Of a stretch of DNA of 64,000 nt, positions 18,681 to 30,222 are shown piece by piece. Source of the DNA: Malus domestica (Eukaryota; Streptophyta; Magnoliopsida; Rosales; Rosaceae); the NCBI RefSeq assembly GCF_042453785.1, contig NC_091661.1, positions 28,511,501 through 28,575,500 on the forward strand, read 5' to 3'. The notes under the pieces are model-generated. The model was not told the DNA's origin, did no database searches, and was given only the letters and a program-made list of their open reading frames with translations. A program made the position numbers and the translations under genes. Within the stretch, counting starts at the first letter, position 1. Each line of letters starts with the position of its first letter.

Positions 18681-19860
18681 CGGAACTCGAAATCAAAGTT
18701 CTGATCTGGGACTGATTGCTTAGAGCTCTGATTGCTTACCTTGTCTGTCACCTCTTTCAGCAGATCCCCTAGCTCGACGACTTGGGGGACTCCTACTACA
18801 TGGTTTGTATCGCGCTTAACCAAGCCTGAAACTACAAGTAAGCTTCAAGTGAAATTGATACATTACCTTGTGCATCTCCACCAGTTAAAGATACCACCCT
18901 TGGATGGAGGAAGAGTACTTCAAGAGAAGATGCCGCATCTACCTATGAGACAGATAAGGCAAGTCAAGACGATACCACACTCTGGTACTTAGAAGTTTCG
19001 TGATTACGAGATCATTCTCCCACAGTCTTTCCTAATGTCATTTGTACTAAATCATTCACTTGTACTCATTAAAGGAGAGCTTGAACCTACGTACTTGTGT
19101 AAACCCTTCACAATTAATGAGAACTCCTCTATTCCGTGGACGTAGCCAATCTGGGTGAACCACGTACATCTTGTGTTTGCTTTCCTATCTCTATCCATTT
19201 ATATACTTATCCACACTAATGACCGGAGCAATCTAGCGAAGATCACAAAAAACGACCGTTTTCGCTACCTAGGATCTATCTTGCAAGAGACCGGAGAATT
19301 AGATGGAGATCTCAACCATAGAATACAAGCTGGATGGATGAAGTGTAAGAGTGCATCCGGCGTGTTGTGTGACCGTCGTAGGCCACTGAAGCTCAAGGGA
19401 AAATTTTATAGGACGGCAATAAGGCCAGCAATGTTGTATGGCACAGAATGTTGGGCGGTGAAGTATCAACACGTACACAAAATGGGTGTAGCGGAGATGA
19501 GGATGCTTCATGGGATGTGTGGGCACACGAGAAAGGATAAAATTGGGAATGAGGATATCCGAGGTAAAGTAGGAGTAGCCGAAATTGAAGGAAAGATGAG
19601 AAAAAATCGGTTACGGTGGTTTGGACATGTGCAAAGAAGGCCTACTGACGCTCCGGTTCGAAGATGTGACTACGGGACAGAGGTTCATGGCCGAAGGGGT
19701 AGAGGAAGACCTAGGAAAACTTTGGAAGAGACCCTAAGAAAAGACTTAGAGTACTTGGATTTAACGGAGGACATGACACAAAACCGAGCGCAATGGCGTT
19801 CTAGGACTCATTTAGCCGACCCCACTTAGTGGGAAAAGGCTTTGTTGTTGTTGTTGTTGT
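18681..19860 (+). mobile_element. 5'-chimeric RTE-clade LINE insertion with 13-bp target duplication
   Basis: The 3' part (about 19229-19829) encodes an RTE-type reverse-transcriptase C-terminus: RFRYLGSILQETGELDGDL, YRTAIRPAMLYGTECWAV, RLRWFGHVQRRP and a terminal HLADPT, then stop. It ends in the (TTG)n tail typical of RTE elements (19841-19860). The exact direct repeat CTAATTTTTATGC lies at 18668-18680 and 19861-19873, so everything between inserted as one event. The 5' 545 bp is not LINE-like. It resembles the R-U5/leader end of a plant LTR retrotransposon (ACTCCTCTATTCCGTGGACG, then GTGAACCACGTACATCTTGT). Template switching during reverse transcription is the natural inference. The LINE part is heavily 5'-truncated and non-autonomous. 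Confidence 0.8.
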
Positions 19861-19873
19861 CTAATTTTTATGC

Positions 19874-21383
19874 AAGACATGAAATATTGTAGGAATCAAA
19901 TGTATGATTGTCACCAAATGTATACACCTGTGCATAGTTAGTTTTCCTTACTCTATTCGAATTTCGCTCTAATTTTCTTTACTCTTCCTTGTATGCTGTG
20001 TTGTATGTGAAAATCTGAAATGATAGCATTTGTTAATCTGTGTTTTGGGTTGTGATTTCCCATATTTTACTTACAATTTCTGAGTCATTTATCTGACCTG
20101 AAAAAAATATTTGGTCCTACTTCTGGGCTAACATTTATTGGTTTTATTTTTATTCCTGATAGAAATTCAAACATCATCCTGCAATCAAAACACCGCTGGA
20201 AGGTGGGACTGTTCCCTATAAGTATGCTGTCAGCACTGAATGAAATGTTTATTGAAGAGTTAAGGCTGGAGGCTTTAAGAACAGGGTTTCTCATAGCTGG
20301 AGTTCTCATTGTTGTCAATCATAGTAATTTCATGTAAGATGTAGTTAAAGCACACTACAAGCAGAAGTAGACAATTTGCAATCCTTCTCCCTTGGTTTCT
20401 TAACTTTTGAATATATAGCGTAATCCCCTATTGCTAGACATTCTAGCAACATAGGTGCTTATGTTGCCAGATAGTGTATATGGACCACACATTCTGGCAA
20501 AAGTTTACATGATCAATGGTTTAGATTTACAATTTGGCATATGTGGTCAGACTATCATTCTGAACCATTGATAAGATGGGTGTTTGCTTAACGTGTGGTG
20601 CCAGATTTATAGTCTTGCGACATTTCTGCTATTTTTAAGAGAGCAATACTCTCTCCGCTTCCTCCTTGCATAATGATAATTATATATTTGTGTGTGTGTG
20701 TGTGTGTGTAACTATGTATATATCTTTTTTTTTTTGTGTTGTACATGTTATACAAATGCAAGTATGATGTTATATCCCCCCCTAAGCTGCTGAAACTCAC
20801 ATATCATATAGGATGCATATGTTTTGTTTTATTGAACTGGACTAACAAAATTTAGAGTTTCTACTTATTTGATATGGATATGGAGTAAATTTGCTCCGTT
20901 GTTAATAAGTTCATGTTCCCTCTCTTAATTCAGGCATTGAGTATATCCCTTTCGGCCCTGGGGTCTTCGAAGTGGCTTCAGAATAATAAGCCTAAGACAC
21001 TGGTTCTTATAATATACATGTGTAGGAATTGTTCAAACCATCCATCTATCATAAGGTCAGCTCCTTAGCTTCCCTTTGTTCTACCGCTACTTGAAAAATT
21101 ATGCGCTTTTAAAATTGGTCCATTGCTATGACTATTTCAAAGTTAATTTTGGGCCAACATAATAGAAAGACATTTTCAAAGTTAATTTTAAATGAAAATG
21201 TTATTTCCAAAATGCTTAGCTTTTATGAAGGTAATCCCAATAAGATCTATGAGTTTGATTCACTTTAGTTTTTATAATTCTTATTTGTTCGCATTTCCTC
21301 ATGTTCATGCAGTATAGTTTTTATAATCCCTTGAATGATACTCAGCTCTCAGTTTCCAAGTCAACCCCCTTCGATGCTGATCA
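19874..21383. other. Intergenic with scattered exon-like fragments
   Basis: Contains a TG microsatellite (20689-20709). Short open stretches near 20160-20335 and 20935-21055 are bounded by AG and GT and could be fossil exons, but their translations match no family I know. Confidence 0.35.
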
Positions 21384-22014
21384 GAGATACTCACGTTTGC
21401 AGCGTGATGGCTTGGTCTCTAGGCGTGAGAAGTCAATGACATATATGCAAGATGATATGCAACAACTGAGAGGATGCAGTTCTGGCACCTAGGTTTTGGG
21501 AAGAAATGGAATGGAGATGATACTGAAGAAGATTGTAAGTCATGCCTAATCACTAAATACATTAGCAATTTTAGTGACTAGTCTGAGCTCACCCTATATA
21601 TATGAAGAGATATTGAAATAATGATTAGAATATGGTAATTCACAAATGATTAGGATTGTGTGAATGTTAGTTTAAAATGAAGTTTCTGACCAGAGATACT
21701 CATGTTTGTAGCGTGATGGCTTGGTCTCTAGGCGTGAGAAGTCAATGACATATTTGCAAGATAATATGCAACAACTGAGAAGATGCAATTCTGGGACCAA
21801 ATCCCTGGGTTTTGGGAAGAAATGGAATGGAGATGATACTGAAGAAGATTGTAAGTCTTGCCTAATCACTATATACATTACTACATTAGCAATTTTAGTG
21901 ACTGGTCTGAGCTCACCCTATATATATGAAGAGATATTGAAATAATGATTAGAATATGGTAATTCACAAATGATTAGGATTGTGTGAATGTTAGTTTAAA
22001 ATGAAGTTTCTGAC
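21384..22014 (+). repeat. Local tandem duplication (two units of about 308 and 323 bp)
   Basis: Units 21384-21691 and 21692-22014 are near-identical direct repeats. Both contain AGAGATACTCA, an exon-like frame (LVSRREKSMTYMQDDMQQLR in unit 1) and the same AT-rich tail ending AAATGAAGTTTCTGACC. Unit 2 keeps GTKSLGFGKKWNGDDTEED before a GTAAGT donor; unit 1 lacks three bases and reads a stop there. It looks like duplication of one exon plus intron of an unrecognised gene. Confidence 0.8.
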
Positions 22015-22552
22015 CATTGTAAACAAACTATATATTTTACCTTTGTCTTGGGATACAGTATCACGTTTAACGATTGAATTTGTAATACGGTTTAGCAGTT
22101 TTTTCATAAACTTAATATTCTTGCCAGATGCTCAAGTATTGTCTTCTACTTTTCTACTTTCCCCTTTTTGTGTTTTTCCTCCATGTAGTGGGCTGATTAC
22201 TTGAAACTATGATATTGATGACACAGTACGGTCTACAAATGAATGTTTCTTATAGCTATCCATATATAGCAAGCAAGTTTTGACTTCATTTGTTCTTAGG
22301 TACTACAACGTCTTTTTAGTTGCTTTGTGTCGAAACTATTCATGCTTTCACTCATGTGTCCCTTTGTTCATTCATGATTGTATTGAATTTATTCAGGTTA
22401 ATGTGTCTTATTCATGCAGTTACGCCTGAAACAGTTGCTTCCCGCCGCAACACGCATACTTATCATCTAGTAATAACAAAAAGAACGAAATTTCATTCTT
22501 TTTGGGGTAAAGATGTAATTTTGAATCAAATGCTATTCTTATCATATTTTTA

Positions 22553-23096
22553 GGATAAATAACGGTTTAACACATTGAACTATCACTCCAGTTGAAATTG
22601 ACCCCTTAAACTATATTTTTGGTAAATTAACACCCTGAACTATTTAAAGTATGTCAATTAACCCCTTCTCGTTAGATTGCGGAATCAATTCCGTCAAATT
22701 CAAGGGCAAATTAATCATTTCATCATCAATTGTTACTTGCAATTATAATTACCAATAAAATTATGACACATGGACACATAATAATTCAAAAACATATAGC
22801 ATAATGAGAAAACACAAAAAACCAAACTTTTATATAATGGACCATCTCACATTGTCATTACACATTATTTTGTGTCCACATGTCATAATTTCATTGGTGG
22901 TTATAGTTGACAAGTAAGAATTGATGAAGGAATGACTAATTTTCTTTTGAATTTGACAAAATAGTTGATGGAATATACTGACAAGGGGTCAATTGGCTGA
23001 TTTCAAATAATTTAGGGGTTAATTTACCACAAAAATAGTTCAGGGGATAAATTTCAACTGGAATTATAGTTAAAGGGGTCAAATGGAAATTTACCC
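22553..23096. mobile_element. MITE with long inverted repeats (544 bp)
   Basis: The left arm (GGATAAATAACGGTTTAACA, GACCCCTTAAACTAT, GGTAAATTAACACCCTGAAC) is matched by an inverted right arm ending in ATTTACCC. Flanks atattttta and tatttttta are an imperfect 9-bp duplication, Mutator-type. The related repeat at 27726-27830 runs through the same point without the element, giving an empty site. Confidence 0.75.
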
Positions 23097-23874
23097 TATT
23101 TTTTATACCGTATTTTTAATTCTTCTATGAGACGTGTGTGTGTGTGTGTGTGGACCTCGCTTTTATTAGAGAGATTGAAAAACTTATTAATGTGCTCGTA
23201 ATAGTAGTTGTACCATATGTTATGGTACAAATACTGAATACTATGCCGTGTTTCAAGCATACTGAAATATTTGTCAGAAAGATGGTACAAATGTAAACGA
23301 CTTCACGAATGATGGCAGGCCTACCAAATATAAAATGGTGGTTATTTGTTCATTTGTCAAACCCAGCTGGTGCAGTGGTTGGTGTGGGTGGTCTCACATG
23401 TTGACCTCAACGACTGCTATTGCTACAACATAGCAATTTTCCTGCTCAGCTGACTAAATTGCAAAGATGTAAACTTTATTTTTATTCATCTCCGACTCTC
23501 ATCCAGATCGCATTGTTAATCACCCCTCTAATTCGAGTTTTTCTTTCTTACGGTATTGATAATATAACAGCATATAATGAATCTTCCAAAGTACAGGGCA
23601 TATAATATACCAGCACTTCTGAAATTATTGAACATTGAATCGGAACGAGTGTGAAAAGTGCTATATGATGGATACCTAAGTCAATGCATGAGACAAACGC
23701 TGATTCATCACGTCACGTTCATAAATTCAGTCTCCTTGCAATCCAGAAAGTCATCTGCAACCTAAGCAGAAATATTCCACATAGAATTGAAAAATGTTCA
23801 TGATTTCTTATCATATGAGAGCAAACATTCATCAGTTATAGATACTTTGTCTGCCAGAAAAGGCAGGATACAAA
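23097..23874. other. 5' flank of NLR copy 3
   Basis: Contains a GT microsatellite (23134-23152) and segments repeated at 27950-28115 (CAGCTGGTGCAGTGGTTGGT, ATGTTGACCTCAACGACTGC). 23741-23874 matches the flank of NLR copy 4 (GCAACCTAAGCAGAAATATT; CTTTGTCTGCCAGAAAAGG) and is the likely promoter/5' UTR shared by copies 3 and 4. Confidence 0.6.
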
Positions 23875-26655
23875 ATGGCAGAACTGATTGTATGCTTTGT
23901 GGTCGACAAATTAATTCAACTACTCATCACTACAGAAGCAAACCTCTCGAGAAATGCACGTACTGAAGTTGGTTTCATCAAAGATGAACTCGAGAGCATC
24001 CGATCATTCCTCAGGGAAGTAGATGCTATGGCTGCAGCAGCAGTTGGAGAGACGGCGAATGACGGTGTCAAAACTTGGGTCAATCAAGTAAGAGAAGCAG
24101 CTTTTTACGTGGAAGATGTCATTGATGAATATTTGCTCCGGAGTATACGGCATCATCAGCACCATGGATTCGTTCGTTTTTTCCATAAAATTATCCGGTT
24201 GGCTAAAACAATGAGATCACAGGATGGGATAGTTTCGAAAGTTGACCGTATAAAAGAATTGGTACGTGAAATCAAGGAGAGAAGCGAAAGATATGGATTC
24301 AAATCCATTGATCAGCAAGGCCAGAGCAGTGGAGAAAAGTCTCTACAGTGGAACGACCCTCGAGTGGTTTATTGGTAGGAGTGCCAAGACGTGAAGTGAT
24401 ATCAGTGGTTGGCATGGGAGGACTTGGAAAAACCACTCTTGCCAAGAAAGTGTATGACCATCCGAAGGTCATGGCACACTTTGATTGCTATGCTTGGATT
24501 ACGGTGTCCCAGTCATACAGGGTTGAGGATCTTTTGAGGACGGTAATAAAAAGGTTCTACAGTTCAAGGAAGGAGCGTTTCCCAGGGGAAATTGACACAA
24601 TGGATGAGGAGTCCCTGATTAGCAAATCAAGAGAGTATTTGCAGCAAAAGAGGTACGTTGTTGTGTTTGATGATGTGTGGAAAGTAGATTTTTGGGGGGG
24701 CTATAGAACATGCTTTACACGATAATAAAGGTGAACGAATAATTATCACTACAAGGATTCAGGATGTTGCCGATTTTTGCAAAAGATCTTGTTTTGTTCA
24801 TGTTCATCACTTGCAACCTCTGCCTGCAAACAAGGCATGGGAATTGTATTGTAGAAAGGCATTTCAGTTTGAATTGGAGGGAAATTGTCCTCCAGAGTTG
24901 GAAGAGTTGTCTCTTAACATCGTCAAAAGATGCGAAGGACTACCTTTGGCGATTGTTTCCATAGGTGGTCTGCAGTCAACGAAAGTTAAGCTTGTGTCTG
25001 AATGGCAGAAGTTATACAATAGCTTAAGTTCAGAGTTAGAAAGCAATCCCCATCTTACAAGCCTCACAAGAATCCTATCACTCAGCTATCAACATCTTCC
25101 GTATCACCTCAAATTGTGTGTCATATACTTTGGCATCTTTCCCGAGGACTACTCAATTAGTTGCATAAGGTTAGTTCGGTTGTGGATCGCTGAAGGCTTC
25201 GTGAAACCGAAGAGGGGTAAGACGCTAGAAGAGGTTGGAGAGGAATACTTGATGGAGCTAATTCACCGAAGCCTAGTCCAAGTGTCAGAAGTTTACACTG
25301 ATGGAAAAGCTCGAGCTTGTAGAGTTCATGATCTTTTGCACGAAGTCCTCCTTAAAAAGGGTGTGGATTCGAGCTTCTGTCATGTGTTATCAAAAGACGA
25401 GTCAACTTTTAAACCAACAACTCGACGTCTCTCAATGGACATCAGTCCCTTTGAGGCCCTGGGAAGCATTACACAATCCCACATTCGTTCTGTATTTACT
25501 TTCAACCAAGAAGAATGGCCCGAGTCTTTTCTCAATACATTGAGTGGAAACTTTAAACTTCTGAAAGTATTGGATGTCACGGATGCTCCAATCAATCAAC
25601 TTCCGAAATATGTGGGGGATTTGTATCTCTTGACATACTTAAGCCTGAGGAATACAAAGGTGAAGTTGCTTCCAGACTCCATAGGCAATCTGCAAAACTT
25701 AGAAACTCTGGATCTAAAACAGTCTTTGGTGTATGAAATACCAGCCAAGATCAATAAGCTTGTTAAGCTGCGGCATCTTTTGGCCTACTATCGTGACTAC
25801 AACTACAACATGGATATGTTCTTGAATATGGAAAGAGGAGTGAAGATACATGAAGGTATTGGATGCTTACAAGCTTTGCAAAAACTGTCCTATGTGGAGG
25901 CGAATCATGGAGGGAACAATCTGATCAAAGAACTGGGAAAGTTAAGGCAGCTGCGGAAGTTAGGCCTAAAAAATTGGAAAAGTGAAGATGGAAGGGCTCT
26001 ACGTGCTTGTATTGAAAAGCTGAACCACCTTGAATCTCTACTTTTAACTGCACTAAATGGAGATGAAGTCCTTGATCTAGAATCCATTTCAACTCCACCA
26101 GAATTTCTTTGTGCTCTCTGCTTGATAGGGCGTTTAGAGCAGTTGCCAAGTTGGATTTCAAATCTCCAACACCTCGTCAGGATAACGATTTTTTGGTCAA
26201 GGTTGAGAGATTCCCCATTAAAAGCCCTTCAAAATCTACCTAATCTGTTGGAGCTAGTTTTGAAAATCAATGCATATGATGGTGTGCAGCTGCATTTTGA
26301 GGAAGGAGGATTTCAGAAGCTGAGGCATCTGGAACTCAGGGACATGGAGGGACTAAATTCATTGATCATAGACAATGGGGTTATGCCTCTTCTCCAAGAG
26401 TTTCACATTGGACCTTCCCCACAACTGAAGGAGGTGCCCTCTGGCATCCACCATCTCCGAAAGCTGAGATATCTTGTTTTCTTTGAGATGCCAAAGGAGT
26501 TTGAACGACATATGGATCCAAATAATGGACTGCAACATTGGATTGTTGAACATACACAAGATGTCCGCTTTAGTTACAAGTTCGGACCAAGATGGTGTGA
26601 ATATGAAACTCACGCCCTACGTGATTCCAACTTTTCTTTTTGGGAGAATGCTTGA
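23875..26655 (+). pseudogene. CC-NB-ARC-LRR disease resistance gene, RPM1-like (copy 3), two lesions
   Basis: Same architecture as copy 2, starting MAELIVCFVVDKLIQLL with EDVIDEYLL. Compared with copy 2, 67 nt are missing at about 24367, immediately before the P-loop. Translation from the first ATG therefore ends VVYW-stop after 167 residues. A second frame resumes with the intact P-loop (GMGGLGKTT) and kinase-2. One extra G in a G-tract at about 24694-24700 then returns the sequence to the original frame, which stays open from kinase-2 to the C-terminus (GLPL, VHDL, LRR, stop at 26653-26655). Net change is -66 nt. An expressed CC-only product (23875-24378) and an ATG-started NB-LRR product (24811-26655) are both possible, but the simplest reading is a recent pseudogene. 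The LRR end is intact, unlike copies 2 and 4. Confidence 0.88.
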
Positions 26656-27048
26656 TTCCAGCTTGTGAAACCAAGCATGGGAATGGGATGGTCTCTTTTT
26701 GTACAGTTTTTGGTTAGAGGTTGACTGGGAGTGACTCTTTCTCTTCTGTTTTTTTTGTGTCTTCCAGTCGAGTGGCCTTCCTAGTATTTTCCTTATAATT
26801 TTATTGGTGGTTGCAATAAAACTGTTTGTTTATAAAAATTAAAAATAAATAGGTATCGTGCAACTCATAATGCTCAAATACCATAATAAATTTTCATTGA
26901 ACTTTAGGTGAATGAATCAAGTTTTTACAAAGATAAATGGCAACTATTTACCTCAAATCTTTGTTGTAAAAATGAAGAATTCCTTCATTTTTTTTTTCTG
27001 GTGAGTTTTGTCCCTAAATCAACAATTCAACTAATTGAGAAAAGTAAT
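26656..27048. other. 3' flank of NLR copy 3
   Basis: It shares TTTTATTGGTGGTTGCAATA with the 3' flanks of copies 2 and 4. Beyond that it is AT-rich and unassigned. Confidence 0.5.
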
Positions 27049-27372
27049 TGAAGAAAGTTGAGGTTTCATCATAAAACCAATTGACATCATAGGGAGTAGT
27101 CCAACTATGCAAGATCTCGCCCTCCATCAATGGAATTCATTCTCAATATGCCCCCTCACGTGTAGCGAATTTTCAATCCGAACACGTAGACAACACAAAC
27201 GGGATGACGAAGAGCACGTGTGGCCGTTGAGTTTCACGCATGAGACAACTTGCTCTGATACCATGAAAAAGTTGGGTTCCATCGTAAAATCAATTGGTAC
27301 TATGGGGAGTAACCCAATTGCTTATAAGTACATGTAATATCTCTCATTCGATCAATGTAGGATTCATTATCA
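27049..27372 (-). mobile_element. TRIM-type miniature LTR retrotransposon, minus orientation
   Basis: Two similar LTR-like repeats, 27049-27145 and 27264-27372 (shared words CCAATTG, GGGAGTA, CCAA, GATC, TTCATT), bracket about 118 bp. Reading on the minus strand, the right repeat is followed directly by TGGTATCAGAGC (complement at 27252-27263), the standard initiator-tRNA-Met primer binding site. The left repeat is preceded by a GAGGGGG polypurine tract. With no coding domain and total length 324 bp it fits a TRIM fossil. The two repeats are clearly diverged, so it is old. Confidence 0.75.
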
Positions 27373-29361
27373 AGAGTAATAAGACTGAAGAACATGATTT
27401 AGTAAACTAAATCTTACCATTTTTCATCACAGAAGAGGCAGGCATCCATTGAGGTGTGGCGCTAGCTGGGCTATTGAATAATAACAAGAAGAAAGAAATT
27501 TCATTCTTTTTGGGGGTAAAGATGTAATTTTCATCAAAATGCTACTCTTGTCACATTTCACATCACATTTTTACCACATCAACTATAGAGAGAAAATTTT
27601 TAGTATTTGAAATATGGACACCTACGTCATATGTCATTATACAAGTGGAGGGATTGAGTGAGATTCGAGAGCCCTGCGAGGGAAGCCATTTTGCATCTTT
27701 TGTTGGCGTACAAACACCATCCTCGTATAATAACAAAAAGAACGAAATTTCATTCTTTTTGGGGTAAAGATGTAATTTTGAATCAAAGTCTTTTCTTATC
27801 ATATTTTTCTTACTGTATTTGTAACCGTTATGATGCAAATGTGTGTGGATCTTACTTCTATTAGAAAAATTAAGAAAATTTTTAATGTGCTCAAAATAAT
27901 ATTTGATACTATTCTGTGTTTCAAATACACTAAAAAAATCTCTAAACAACTTCATGAACGATGGCAGGCGTACCAAATATAAAATGGCGGTTGTTTGTTT
28001 AGTTGTAATACCCAGCTGGTGCAATGGTTGGTGTGGCCTCACTTGTTGACCTCAACGACTGCTATTGCTACAACATAGCAATTTTCCAGCTCGGCTGACT
28101 ATATTGCAGAGATGTAATCTTTCATTGAACTTTAGGTGAATGAATCAAGTTTTTAGCGTCTGAAACACAAAATGCTCAAATGTCATAATAAAATTTCATT
28201 GAACTTTAGGTGATTGCAGAGATGTAATCTTTCTGGGGGTAAAGATGTAATTTTAATCAAAATGATACTCTTGTTACATTTCATATCACATTTGTACCAC
28301 GTCTACAATAGAGAGAAATTTTTTAGCGTTTGAAACACGGACACCTACGTCATATGTAATTATACAAGTAGATAAACATTTGAAAAATAAAACTTCTCAA
28401 CATTTTGTACAATAACATGAGGTGCCGTCCGTATTTTGAACACATTGAAATTTCTCTCTTAATAGAGATATGACCACATGTGTTGAAGGCCTTCTTCTAT
28501 TAAAAAATATGATAATTTTGAATTGAAAATTTGAAAGGTTTGACGAATGACGGCAGGCTTACCAAGTATAAAATGGTGGTTGTTTGTTTATAGGAGAGTG
28601 CTTGTTTTAATTTTCGTTTGGTTGTGCTGCCTCTTCTGAATCTATGTATGAAGGATGGAGATTTTTTATTTGTAGGATCTACTTCATTAATTTGTTGCTT
28701 TGGAATCATGGTGGTGATTAAGCGATGCGATAGACCTATAAGCATCGTACTCTCAATCACAATTTATGGTTTGAGATTTTGTTCTCACATGATCATCTTG
28801 TAACATGAAGTTTCCCATTTTATCTGTGTAATCATGTGATTCCCAATGAGCTCAGATGAATGGTTGAAGTTTACTTGTTGCTTTGCAAGTAGTGATGCTT
28901 ATTGTAATATTTTTAGATCTAGTTTATAAAGACCCTTTTGAAGCCAAATTCTTCATGATATATATTTATAATACTCTTCTATAAATGAATGAAAATATCA
29001 TACTGCTCTTGTTTTTTTTTTTTTTTAAAAGAGAGTTTGGATAGGTATTACTATTGATGCAAAGCCACAGGAAACCTTGTTGGCTTTGGTAAGGCAAACC
29101 ATTAAGCATGCAATTACTAGTCAATCCCATCTGCCAGCTGGTGGAATGGTTGGTTTGGTCTCACTTTTTGGTGTGCCTTGTATAAAGGCATGTGATGCTC
29201 AGTTCCGTATTTTAGTCACATTAAAAAATTTCTCCTTATACATTATTCCAAGTTCAGGACATAATATACTGACATTGATTCTCTCTGGATCCATTTCCAT
29301 AATATACCAGCAGTTCTTGAATTATTGAAAATTGAATCAGAAAAAGTCTGCAATATGATAT
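27373..29361. other. Repeat mosaic between NLR copies 3 and 4
   Basis: Several blocks occur two to four times: TTTCATTCTTTTTGGGGTAA (27501, 27746, also 22491), ATAAAATGG(C/T)GGTTGTTTG (27979, 28569, also 23329), and a CAGCTGGTG(C/G)AATGGTTGGT block (28013, 29139). The pattern suggests repeated unequal exchange among NLR flanks. No coding gene is recognised. Confidence 0.6.
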
Positions 29362-29540
29362 AATGGATTGGATAGGAATCCGAATCTCTTCCTCCGAATC
29401 CATCAAATAAGGAAATTCGTACAGTTGAAATTTGATCAAATCATTAAAATTATTATAACTTTTAAATTGGCTATCTGTTTGTAACCGTTAAATCAAATTT
29501 CAACGACACGAATTTTCTGATTTGATGGATTCCTTATGGA
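29362..29540. mobile_element. Probable small MITE upstream of NLR copy 4
   Basis: The related NLR copy 3 flank reads straight from an ATGAT-ATGGAT word into TACCTAA. Here about 180 bp with inverted GGAATCC ends (GGATAGGAATCC, then GGATTCCTTATGGAT) lies between. Boundaries are approximate. Confidence 0.5.
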
Positions 29541-29555
29541 TTACCTAATTCAATA

Positions 29556-29764
29556 GGAGGTAGATTCTCTGCCCTCCCACTTCTTATGCCCTCCTGTTTG
29601 TGTGGTCACGGTTAAGCCACGTCAATATTTTATATTACTATTCTTTTTTGTCTTATTATCTTTATAAAAAATAATATAAAATGTTAACATAGCTTAACCG
29701 TAACTACACAAAACAGAAGGGTACGGAAGGACACTGAAAGTGGGAGGGCAGAGAATCTGCCTCC
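29556..29764. mobile_element. Mutator-type palindromic MITE, family M1 copy b (209 bp)
   Basis: Same fold-back as the 7913 copy (GGAGGTAGATTCTCTGCCCT to its complement). A perfect 9-bp direct repeat AATTCAATA lies at 29547-29555 and 29765-29773. The NLR copy 3 flank (about 23678-23690) lacks the element. Confidence 0.93.
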
Positions 29765-29840
29765 AATTCAATATGAGCCAATCGTTGCCTTATCACATCA
29801 TAATTCAATATGAGCCAATTGCTGCCTTATCACATCACCT
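29765..29840. repeat. Short tandem duplication
   Basis: A unit of about 37 bp (AATTCAATATGAGCCAAT, then TGCCTTATCACATCA) occurs twice in tandem directly after the M1 element. Confidence 0.85.
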
Positions 29841-29883
29841 TCATATTTTAATTCACCTTACAATCTAGAAAGTCGTCTGCAAC

Positions 29884-30102
29884 GGATTCGGATCCCATCC
29901 GGATTCAAAATGTGGAAATGTTAGAGGTTCTCACATCTTAACTATTCATCGTGCATCGTTTGGTAAAAAATTATTTGATTTTTATTTAAAATTAAACATA
30001 AATAGTACCTGATGAAAATTACCGGCATGATGTACGATGAATAGCTAGGATATGAGAATTTCTAAAATTCCTACAAAGTGGATCCGGAGAGGATCCTCTT
30101 CC
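29884..30102. mobile_element. Mutator-type MITE in the 5' flank of NLR copy 4 (219 bp)
   Basis: Inverted ends GGATTCGGATCC and GGATCCTCTTCC, with further inverted words inside (ATTCATCGTGCATC and GATGTACGATGAAT). The 9-bp direct repeat GTCTGCAAC lies at 29875-29883 and 30103-30111. The copy 3 flank (about 23771-23783) has one such site and no element. It lies about 120 bp upstream of the NLR start codon, within the likely promoter or leader. Confidence 0.85.
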
Positions 30103-30222
30103 GTCTGCAACCTAACCAGAAATACTGCACACAGAATTCTAAAATGTTCAAAATTTCATATAATTGAGCACATATTCATCAATTATAGATGCTTTGTCTG
30201 CCAGAAAAGGGCAGGATACAAA

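Noticed and set aside
19000-19228. Independent solo LTR before the LINE end
   Set aside because: It shares one target duplication with the LINE part, so I treat it as the 5' portion of a single chimeric insertion.
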